Shown in pieces: positions 55,232-62,699 of a stretch of 64,000 nt of DNA. The stretch is from CAVXXB01 sp963765585 (GTDB taxonomy: Bacteria > Calditrichota > Calditrichia > JAJRVZ01): positions 372,001-436,000 of the forward strand of contig CAVXXB010000012.1 of NCBI GenBank assembly GCA_963765585.1. Direction: 5' to 3'. The notes beneath the pieces were generated by a model. The model was not told where the DNA came from. It saw only the letters and a program-made list of their open reading frames with translations, and did not search any database. The first letter of the stretch is position 1. Every line of letters begins with the position of its first letter. A program made the position numbers and the translations under genes.

Positions 55232-56586
55232 GAATATATTTCTCACATATTTACTTAAATTCAATTTGATTCCGTCATTGATTTTTGGAATTCTTTTTGT
55301 ACTAACATCCTGTATTAATAAAACAGATTTTATTAAATCGGATATAATTAGATTGAAAGAGCCCCAGGTCCGGGTACGGATTATTAACACACTTGATACC
55401 GTTCAAATCCGGTTTTCTGATAACTGGACCGGATATGCAGATAACCAAACCGAAGTGAAATTTTCTCAAGACGATCAGATAAACATCACTCTCTCTGATA
55501 ATCAAATCCACATTGATAAAAATGACCGATCTGAAATTCACAGTTGTGATTCGCTTCGTATCGTAGTGTAGAATTAAAACAAGCGAACTGCAGATAAAAA
55601 ATGTGCCCTATGGTATCGGCTGGTGGTGGGCCGGTCAGGAAGATCGTACATACGAAGGAGAGGTTTCAGTTTATGAGTCGGATAATGGAAAACCCGAAGT
55701 GATCATTGGGCTGCCGCTCGAAGATTATTTGTGCGGCGTCGTTCCCTATGAGATAGGAGGTGATTCCCCACTGGAGGCCCTGAAAGCGCAGGCTGTGGCC
55801 GCGCGATCGGAAGCGATAATGGCGTTGACCTCTGATTTGTACCGCGGAAAACATCATGATCTGACCTCCGATGTGGAATGCCAGGTGTTCAGTGGCAATA
55901 AAAAACGTACACCTGCCTCTGACAAGGCAGTTCATGAAACGCGTGGACTGATCCTGACGAATGATGGAAAACCAATTAATGCCTATTACGCATCAAATTG
56001 TGGTGGATACTCTGAACTGATAGAAAATGTCTGGCCGGATCGCTCGTCACCCGAGACCTATCATCATGCCGGAAAAGATAGCAAAGAAAGACCAATCCAG
56101 GATCTGAGTACTGAAAAAAATGCACGTGAATGGATATTCTCACAACCGGATGTATTTTGCAATCCGAATTTGAACATATCATTACCAAACTGGAGTCAGA
56201 AAAATTTCAGATGGCAGAAAACAATGAAACGGGATGATTTGGCAAATATGATCTCTGCTGCGAACGATCTCGGCGATCTGCTCCAAATAAAAGTTTTGAA
56301 ACGGGGTGTATCGGGCAGAATAAGTCACGCCATATTCATATTAGAAAAGGATAGTATCGATGTGTCCGGTGAACTGGCCATCCGGCAAATGTGGCATCCG
56401 GCACTCAGAAGTGCCTGTTTTGTTGTTGATCAGGATGGCGATAATTTCATTCTTAATGGCGCCGGTTGGGGCCATGGCGTGGGAATGTGTCAGTCAGGGG
56501 CCGTTGCCCAGGCAATAAATGGCTCAGATTTCAAAGAGATTCTTGAACACTATTATCAAAAATCTGAGATTGTGTCGATATATTAG
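55209..56586 (+). CDS. SpoIID/LytB domain protein, frame broken near 55570
   Basis: ATG 55209 opens a signal or lipoprotein leader (lipobox-like VLTSC), followed by LKEPQVRVRIINTLDTVQIRFSDNWTGY, the usual N-terminal part of SpoIID/LytB proteins. A stop at 55569 and a frame change separate this from ELQIKNVPYGIGWWWAG, RTYEGEVSVYESDNGKPEVIIGLPLEDYLCGVVPYEIGGDSPLEALKAQAVAARSEAIM, then YYASNCGGYSELIENVW and NGAGWGHGVGMCQSGAVAQA, the family core. SpoIID enzymes cut glycan strands lacking stem peptides; in non-spore bacteria they act on the wall outside the membrane. The catalytic Glu is probably in VVPYEIGG. About 450 residues when joined. Confidence 0.8.
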
Positions 56587-56650
56587 TAGGCCGTTGGCAG
56601 TTGGCAGTAGGCAATAGGCGAGTGGCAAATTGCCAATCGCTAATCCCTAA
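56587..56650. repeat. TTGGCAGT/AGGCAAT word array
   Basis: AGGCCGTTGGCAGTTGGCAG then TAGGCAATAGGCGAGTGGC, TTGCCAATCGCTAATCCC: iterated words with inverted ends. Related words lie at 11216-11240 and 35270-35290. Confidence 0.65.
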
Positions 56651-56711
56651 CTTTTAGTTGCTTTTTACTCTGCGTACTCTGTGGTAAAAAAATAATGAGG
56701 CTTTACACAAT

Positions 56712-57071
56712 ATGAATAAAATAAACCTGGCGCAAAAATTTTCCCTCTTCTCAACACACTGGGATCCCAAAATTGTGGGAGAATTAAATGGCCAGCATGT
56801 CAAATTGGTAAAATTTGCTGGTGAATTTACCTGGCATTCACATGATGATGAAGATGAATTATTCTATGTCGTTAATGGTTGTTTTGATATGCAGTTCCGG
56901 GATAAAACAATCAGGATAGATGAAGGTGAATTTATCATAGTTCCGCGAGGCGTAGAGCATTGTCCCAGAGCCGATCGGGAGGTGCAGGTCATGCTATTTG
57001 AACCAAAAAGTACAATCAATACAGGTAATAGAAAGTCTGAAAAAACTGTTCTAAATCCTGAGAAAGTTTAA
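56712..57071 (+). CDS. Cupin domain protein
   Basis: A 119-residue single-domain cupin from ATG 56712: FTWHSHDDEDELFYVVNGCFDMQFRDKTIRIDEGEFIIVPRGVEHCPRA carries both cupin motifs (HxH...E and P-G..H) for a metal ion. Such short cupins often have unknown function, as here; sugar isomerase or dioxygenase roles are possible. A homologous tail of 70 bases is found again at 59539-59612. The frame is intact. Confidence 0.88.
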   Translation: MNKINLAQKFSLFSTHWDPKIVGELNGQHVKLVKFAGEFTWHSHDDEDELFYVVNGCFDMQFRDKTIRIDEGEFIIVPRGVEHCPRADREVQVMLFEPKSTINTGNRKSEKTVLNPEKV

Positions 57072-57078
57072 AGGTGAT

Positions 57079-57177
57079 ATGAAATTCATGTATTATTTTG
57101 ATGAACATGGCAATGAAGTAATCTCATTTCCTCCAATGTTGCAAATTAACAAAGTGGGAATCGTTTTTAGTATTTAA
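57079..57177 (+). CDS. Possible 32-residue peptide
   Basis: ATG 57079 after AAAGGTGAT opens 32 codons (MKFMYYFDEHGNEVISFPP...) ending TAA. No homologue is recognised. It may be translated after the cupin or may be chance; nothing decides it. Confidence 0.2.
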   Translation: MKFMYYFDEHGNEVISFPPMLQINKVGIVFSI

Positions 57178-57281
57178 ATTGTATATACATCTTACCCGCA
57201 AAAAATTAACATTTTAATAGAAATTACGTTATATGATCTAATCTGATAAGTATGATTAATCTAAATTAATAAAACGGTGGT

Positions 57282-58697
57282 ATGAGGATGGATCTTTATC
57301 AGCAAATTTTTTTTACAACGATAGCAATCGCATTCGCAATGTTACATTTTATTTTATACATCTATAATCGGGAATTAAAAAGCAATTTATTCTTTGCCAT
57401 TTTTCTATTGTTTTATGCTCTGAACATCTTCTTTGATTTTCAGGAATTTATTTCACATCAGTACGGAAATTCTTTGATCTTTCTCAGCCTCCATCGTTTC
57501 GTCTTACCCTGGAATACCATATTTTTACTTCTTTTTACTTATTTTCTATTTAATTATAGAATTCCGGTACAGTTCTGGATAGTATCCGCTGGATTGATTA
57601 TAACAGGATTCTTTGGCCTATTTAATCCTGTCGAAAATTTAATTTATATTCAAATTTTCATCTTAGGTGGCGCAATTGAAATTACCAGAGTTTTTATCAA
57701 AGCAATCAAAAATAAAAAAGAAGGCGCAAAAATAACTGCTTCAGGTTTTTTATTGCTCTTCCTGTTTTCGATGTATGATCTTCTTTTAGACTTAAATCTG
57801 ATGAATCCCGTTTATAATATTCGCAATGGTTATCCCTTTGGGTTTGGAATACTTATTATTTTCATATCAATTTATCTTGCCCGTAATTATGCAAATGCTA
57901 ATAAAAGAATACTGGCGCAGGAAGTTAAAGCCAGGGAAATGGAGATAAATCAACGCGTACTTGTGGCAGAGGATGCCAGAAAGTCAAAGGAATTAGAGGA
58001 AGCCAGGCATTTGCAACTGGCCATGTTACCTTCAACGGTTCCCGACGTGCCAGGGATGGATATACAGTATGATATGCGTACGGCAACTGAAGTAGGGGGT
58101 GATTATTATGATTATCATATTTCAGAGGACGGCGTACTTTCTCTGGCAATTGGGGATGCAACCGGTCATGGCATGAAAGCCGGGTTGATGGTGTCGATTA
58201 TTAAAAGCCTCTTTATTACACATGTTGGGGAAATGGACATATTGAATTTCCTTACTAAAGTGTCAGGGACCCTGCGGCAGATGAATTTAAAAAAATTGTA
58301 TATGTCACTCATGTTATTAAAAATAAAGGATGATAAAATAATATTTTCGTCAGCCGGAATGCCACCGCTATACTTATACAGGAAAAAAACAGACACCGTT
58401 GAAGAATTTATAATTAAAGGAATGCCATTAGGTGCGGTTGATACATTTGCTTACGATATAAAAGAAATTTCACTCGCTCCGGGAGATGTTTTTCTGATGA
58501 TGTCGGACGGATTTCCGGAGCTGTTCAATGAAAATAATGAAATGTTGGATGATATCAGGGTCAAAGAGATATTTAAAGATGCTGCAAATTTACCAGTACG
58601 AGATATTCTCAATTATTTATTTAATGCCGGAGATGAATGGAGAAAAGAAAAAGATTTGCATGATGATGTTACCTTTGTAATCGGAAAATTATTGTAA
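57282..58697 (+). CDS. Membrane-bound SpoIIE-type phosphatase
   Basis: A 471-residue protein. Residues 1-210 hold seven or so membrane segments of a 7TM-type receptor, followed by a coiled coil (KRILAQEVKAREMEINQRVLVAEDARKSKELEEARHLQ) and a PPM phosphatase domain: TEVGGDYYDYH, IGDATGHGMKAGLMVS, SSAGMPPLYLY, MMSDGFPELFNE and DLHDDVTFVIG with the metal-binding Asps. It would relay a membrane signal to a partner-switching anti-sigma system. ATG 57282 was used; ATG 57288 is equally good. Overall shape matches the RsbP/7TMR-SpoIIE group. The frame is intact. Confidence 0.88.
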   Translation: MRMDLYQQIFFTTIAIAFAMLHFILYIYNRELKSNLFFAIFLLFYALNIFFDFQEFISHQYGNSLIFLSLHRFVLPWNTIFLLLFTYFLFNYRIPVQFWIVSAGLIITGFFGLFNPVENLIYIQIFILGGAIEITRVFIKAIKNKKEGAKITASGFLLLFLFSMYDLLLDLNLMNPVYNIRNGYPFGFGILIIFISIYLARNYANANKRILAQEVKAREMEINQRVLVAEDARKSKELEEARHLQLAMLPSTVPDVPGMDIQYDMRTATEVGGDYYDYHISEDGVLSLAIGDATGHGMKAGLMVSIIKSLFITHVGEMDILNFLTKVSGTLRQMNLKKLYMSLMLLKIKDDKIIFSSAGMPPLYLYRKKTDTVEEFIIKGMPLGAVDTFAYDIKEISLAPGDVFLMMSDGFPELFNENNEMLDDIRVKEIFKDAANLPVRDILNYLFNAGDEWRKEKDLHDDVTFVIGKLL

Positions 58698-58739
58698 TAT
58701 ATAGTCGATTATGAGATAAATATTTTTTAAGGAATTAAA

Positions 58740-59540
58740 ATGTTAAGTGTGTCGGGGAAAAAAGTTTTGTTGATTGTTCATGTCTTATTAATATCAATTT
58801 GGATAGGCACTTTACTGACCATTTTCCTGATGCTATTATTAAAAAACACATACTTTAATCCATTACAGATTGCGGTTGTAGATAAAGTTATATTTTGGCT
58901 GTTTGATAGCATCATCATGAATATTTCAATTGCCGTTGCTTTCTCCGGTTTGCTGTTTTCAATGTTTACCCAATGGGGCTTTTTCAGGTTTCACTGGATA
59001 AGCACAAAATGGGTGATGATCATACTGTTGGCCATCATGTTAATGTTCTTAGTTGGACCTTCAATAAATGGCATGGCTGCTTTGTCCGACATATATAATG
59101 ACCAGGCCGTTTCTCATTCTGATTACCTAACATTTGGGCAAAATAATATCCTGTACATTCTCATCCAACTTGGAATTTTGATTTTTATCGTGTCGATATC
59201 AGTATTTAAGCCCTGGGGTCAGCGAAAACAGAAAAAAGTCGTAAACCGCAAATTGGTGATCACTCTTGGAACAATAATTGGCAGTCTTCTGATCGCATCA
59301 GTCGTCTCACAGTATCTGCAATTAAATCAATTCAGAAATTTACACATAAATGAGATTGATTTAAGCATTCTGGAGGATGGATACTATTCGGCAAAGGTTA
59401 ATTATGGATATGAATATTCAGCCCGAGTATTTATTGAGGATAATATAATCAAAACAATACAGTTTCCTCAGAACCGGGAGAATACTTATGCACAGCTGGC
59501 TGAGGGTATAAAACACAAAATTATCAGTAAGCGAAAATGA
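58740..59540 (+). CDS. DUF2269-like membrane protein with truncated FMN-binding-like C-terminal part
   Basis: A 266-residue protein with four or five membrane segments (GKKVLLIVHVLLISIWIGTLLTIFLML; MIILLAIMLMFLVGPSINGMAALSDIYNDQ; YILIQLGILIFIVSISVFKPWG; LVITLGTIIGSLLIASVVS). The opening fits DUF2269. The last 60 residues (LSILEDGYYSAKVNYGYEYSARVFIEDNIIKTIQFPQNR) resemble the beginning of an FMN-binding domain (DGYY...V.VE...I..I) but end before the SGAT site. The stop codon falls exactly at the join with a cupin remnant, so the 3' end may be lost. Confidence 0.6.
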   Translation: MLSVSGKKVLLIVHVLLISIWIGTLLTIFLMLLLKNTYFNPLQIAVVDKVIFWLFDSIIMNISIAVAFSGLLFSMFTQWGFFRFHWISTKWVMIILLAIMLMFLVGPSINGMAALSDIYNDQAVSHSDYLTFGQNNILYILIQLGILIFIVSISVFKPWGQRKQKKVVNRKLVITLGTIIGSLLIASVVSQYLQLNQFRNLHINEIDLSILEDGYYSAKVNYGYEYSARVFIEDNIIKTIQFPQNRENTYAQLAEGIKHKIISKRK

Positions 59541-59612
59541 GGTACATGTAATGTTGTTGAACCAAAGGCGACCAACAATACAGGTAAAACGATATCGATA
59601 AGACAAAATTAA
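59539..59612 (+). pseudogene. Cupin tail remnant
   Basis: GAGGTACATGTAATG...TTGAACCAAAGGCGACCAAC...ACAGGTAAAACG aligns with the end of the intact cupin (about 56980-57030), giving E-V-H-V-M-L, then EPKATNNTGKTISIRQN with one frame change. Only this tail is present, immediately after the DUF2269-like coding region; the front half of the cupin is missing. Confidence 0.6.
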
Positions 59613-59809
59613 TCGAAAAAGTATATAATTGTTCGATTTATTTCTCGTAATGAAACAGATAAAGTAATTAAACAATTGTAATTGTTCCGATGGCCCATGG
59701 GCATCATAACTGGTGTTGAAATAAGCATTTTTAATGTCATAATTTTAATCCTTTCTTTGGTCTCTGCGCAAGATTATAATAATAATATAATATTCTGAAA
59801 TTTTAAATC
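59613..59809. other. AT-rich gap, no gene seen
   Basis: Contains a palindromic CCCATGGG near 59694 and the repeat word TTTGGTCTCTGCGCAAGA near 59756. Nothing else is supported. Confidence 0.4.
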
Positions 59810-61022
59810 TTGAATAGAATCATACAATCTTATAAAGATGCTTACTCTGGTTTCCCCCGTGAAGTCTGGGTGCTTTTTACCCTTACGATAATTAATCGTA
59901 TGGGTACAATGGTATTTCCCTTTCTGACAATATATCTGACAACCATCCTCGGGTTTCCATTAGAACAAGCCGGATTTATGGCCGGATCATGGGGATTTGG
60001 CGCCTTAATAGGGTCCTATCTTGGCGGAAAATTAAGTGACCAGATGGGAGTTCGTCCGGTTATCATTACCACGCTCACAGTGAATGGTTTTGTACTGATC
60101 ATCCTTTCCTTTTCTACCTCTATGGTGGTTCTGCTTGGTCTTATATTTATTGCCGGATTGTTTGGCGAGGCCTATCGTCCGGCAGTGATGGCCTCAGTAG
60201 GTGATTTTGTAAAAAAATCAGAGACCGGACGTTCCATGTCTCTGATACGCCTGGCGATTAGTCTGGGTATGAGTGCGGCACCGGCGATTGGCGGATTTGT
60301 TGCGGTTTCATTGGGCTATCGGTGGATTTTCTGGATTGATGGGGGCAACTTGTATCTTAGCTGCCGTATATTTTTGGTATGCCTCACGTTACTGGCAGAC
60401 CGGTAATGGTATCTTCACCAAAGACGAATCACTAAAAAAATCCGATAAATCAAATCCGCCATATCGAAATGTTAATTATCTGCTTTTTCTGCTCGCGACG
60501 TTTATTATGGGATTTGGTTTTATCCAATGGTATCACACAGTCCCGGTTTTTATAAAGAGTGAATGGGGATTTGATGAACGATATATTGGCATATTGATGG
60601 GTATGCATAGTCTGTTGATAAGTTTGTTCGAATTGCCGGTTATTCATTCGATTGAGAAAGCGAATCGAATTAAAACCTCGGTCCTGGCCGGTATTCTGTT
60701 TATCAGTATCTCCTTTTTACCCTTTTTACTGCCGGGTGCGTTTATATATTGTATCATTGCCATGTTGCTATTCACCATGTCCAGTATTTTCTATTTTCCG
60801 TTTAATAATGCAATTCCGGTTCACATGAGTCCCGGAAGCCGGCGCGGAGAGTATATGGCCTGGTATTGGATGACCTGGTCGCTGACAAATATTGCGGGGC
60901 CGGTGGTTGGTCTGACATTGGTTGAAATGTTTGGATTTTCATTTTTCTGGGTTTTTATTTCTATATTTGTTGGTTTGAGTTTTTTGATGAATAAATTTCT
61001 GGCAAAGAGAATTATAATATAA
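59810..61022 (+). CDS. MFS transporter, one homopolymer frameshift
   Basis: A major facilitator of 12 helices after joining. First half: VWVLFTLTIINRMGTMVFPFLTIYLTTILGF, MAGSWGFGALIGSYLGGKLSDQMGVRPVI (motif A, G..SD..GRR type), LFGEAYRPAVMASVGDFVKKSE. The break lies at the run of five G near 60336-60341: four G would read IDGATCILAAVYFWYASRYW. Second half: FIMGFGFIQWYHTVPVFIKSEWGFDERYIG and FNNAIPVHMSPGSRRGEYMAWYWMTWS. About 403 residues. Substrate unknown, drug or sugar efflux possible. Start TTG 59810 is tentative. Confidence 0.85.
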
Positions 61023-61063
61023 TTTTAAATTTTAAATTTTGGATTTTGGATTTTGGATTTCAC

Positions 61064-61157
61064 TGTCATCCCATTAGGGATCTTCCCGCCGATAGGGCAC
61101 TCATTCTCTGATTATTACGATTTTGCCCATACTACGGGAGGATCTCTGCGAGATAAC
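61064..61157. repeat. TGTCATCC element, copy 3
   Basis: Begins TGTCATCCCATTAGGGATC and ends GCGAGATAAC; 94 bases, same internal order as copies 1 and 2. Preceded by TTTTGGATTTTGGATTTTGG words (61021-61060) and followed by TTTGGGCATTT. Confidence 0.8.
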
Positions 61158-61255
61158 TTTGGGCATTTCTGATGATATGCCTTTGTGTACTCTATGGTGA
61201 AAATTATTAATTGATCTATGAATCTCAGGCTGGTTACTAAAAATATCATACTAAA

Positions 61256-62179
61256 GTGAAAATATTATCCGGATATCTCAAAAATCATTTTGCGGACAGG
61301 ATTGCTCAACTTCAATTTGGAGCTGGGCTGATTATTTTTGCATTGATATCGCTGATTTATTATGGTCTTGATGACATCAATATGTTTAGTCGTAATTATT
61401 TTGGCAAGTATGAAACCATACTGTTCAATTTTACCCTGTTTGTTTGCACATATTTTATATCTTACCTGGTCTCCCTCGGGATTAACAACAATATTCGAAC
61501 TAAAATTGATGCTTCAGATTTCACATTAATAGCCGCCTCGATTTTGTTACTAAGTATCAGTTCCTCCTGGGTACCGGTCCATCTGTTCGTCAAGCATATT
61601 AATATTAACTATGATGATTTTTATCTGACTACCAAAACATTAGTCAACATCCAATCTGCTTCACTACTTTTTATTATTCCGACGGCCTATTTTATTGCAA
61701 ATAAGCCGAACCACATCTTCTTTCGGAAAAGCGAATGGGCTGTTTATCGTGAATGTTTCCTTCTGTTGATTCTCATTTCCCCCATTCTTTATTTTATTTC
61801 TTTTGCCGGCGGAATGAATGAATTTTATCCATCCATCGATGATGACATTGCCGGAATGGGATGGCTGAATAACCTTATAAAAATTATTTTATATGAATCA
61901 TCATATATCATGCAATTTATCTCGACTGAATTCTTTTTTCGTGGTATATTTGTATTAATTCTGCTAAGAAAATTGGGACCAAATGTTTTGTTACCCATGG
62001 CCGTACTGTATGCAGTTTGGCACTTTGGAAAGCCGGTGCCGGAAATAGTATCCTCATACTTTGGTGGGTATCTTCTGGGAATTATTACTATGCATACCCG
62101 GAATTTATGGATCCCGGTCCTTTTGCATGTAGGATTTGCTTTGATGATTGAGTTATTCTCGTATTTAACAACTGTCTAA
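61256..62179 (+). CDS. CPBP family intramembrane metalloprotease, second copy
   Basis: A 307-residue protein from GTG 61256 with about eight membrane segments. The motif region reads QFISTEFFFRGIFVLILL, where the usual Glu-Glu pair is Thr-Glu, then MAVLYAVWHFGKPVPEIVSSYFGGYLLGIITMHTRNLWIPVLLHVGFAL with the His residues. One catalytic acidic residue is thus missing compared with the gene at 1888. It may still cut in the membrane with a single Glu or have lost activity. The frame is intact. Confidence 0.75.
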   Translation: MKILSGYLKNHFADRIAQLQFGAGLIIFALISLIYYGLDDINMFSRNYFGKYETILFNFTLFVCTYFISYLVSLGINNNIRTKIDASDFTLIAASILLLSISSSWVPVHLFVKHININYDDFYLTTKTLVNIQSASLLFIIPTAYFIANKPNHIFFRKSEWAVYRECFLLLILISPILYFISFAGGMNEFYPSIDDDIAGMGWLNNLIKIILYESSYIMQFISTEFFFRGIFVLILLRKLGPNVLLPMAVLYAVWHFGKPVPEIVSSYFGGYLLGIITMHTRNLWIPVLLHVGFALMIELFSYLTTV

Positions 62180-62206
62180 GGAATTAATTTTTAAAGAAGA
62201 ATCAAA

Positions 62207-62632
62207 ATGGAACCAGAAATCGTTATCCGGAACTTTGAAAAAAGTGATACAGAAGAAGTGATAAGATTGTGGAAAAAATCATTCCCCACTGATCCGCCAT
62301 GGAATGACCCCAGGGAGGTTATTGAAAGGAAAGTAAATTATCAGCAGGAGTTGTTTCTGGTTGGTGAATTACAGAATAAAATTGTGGCGACTGTGCTTGG
62401 TGGTTATGATGGGTTTCGCGGTTGGGTGTATCATCTTGCTGTTATCAATGATAACAGAAGAAGTGGAATCGGCCGGAAAATGATGGATGCGATTGAACAA
62501 ATACTCCGCAATTCGGGCTGTATCAAAATAAATCTGCAAGTCCGCTCGACCAACCAGGATGTAATATTATTTTACAAAGGAATCGGATTTGAGATTGAAG
62601 ATCACGTAAGTATGGGCAAATTGTTGATTTAA
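62207..62632 (+). CDS. GNAT family N-acetyltransferase (YpeA-like)
   Basis: A 141-residue protein: IRNFEKSDTEEVIRLWKKSFP at the start, VGELQNKIVATVLGGYDGFRGWVYHLAVINDNRRSGIGRKMMDAIEQIL with the Q/RxxGxG/A acetyl-CoA loop RRSGIGRK, and VRSTNQDVILFYKGIGFEIEDHVSMGKLL. The shape and length match YpeA, whose acceptor is unknown. ATG 62207 follows AAAGAAGAATCAAA. The frame is intact. Confidence 0.88.
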   Translation: MEPEIVIRNFEKSDTEEVIRLWKKSFPTDPPWNDPREVIERKVNYQQELFLVGELQNKIVATVLGGYDGFRGWVYHLAVINDNRRSGIGRKMMDAIEQILRNSGCIKINLQVRSTNQDVILFYKGIGFEIEDHVSMGKLLI

Positions 62633-62699
62633 TTTTAAAAAATTGAAGTATATACATCCTGCTGTTTTCAGAGCCTGCCAAAATACATATGAGTATAAA

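Noticed and set aside
899..61022. Programmed ribosomal frameshifting as a general explanation for the broken frames
   Set aside because: The breaks lie at unrelated positions in many families, lack common slippery sites with a downstream structure, and go in both directions.
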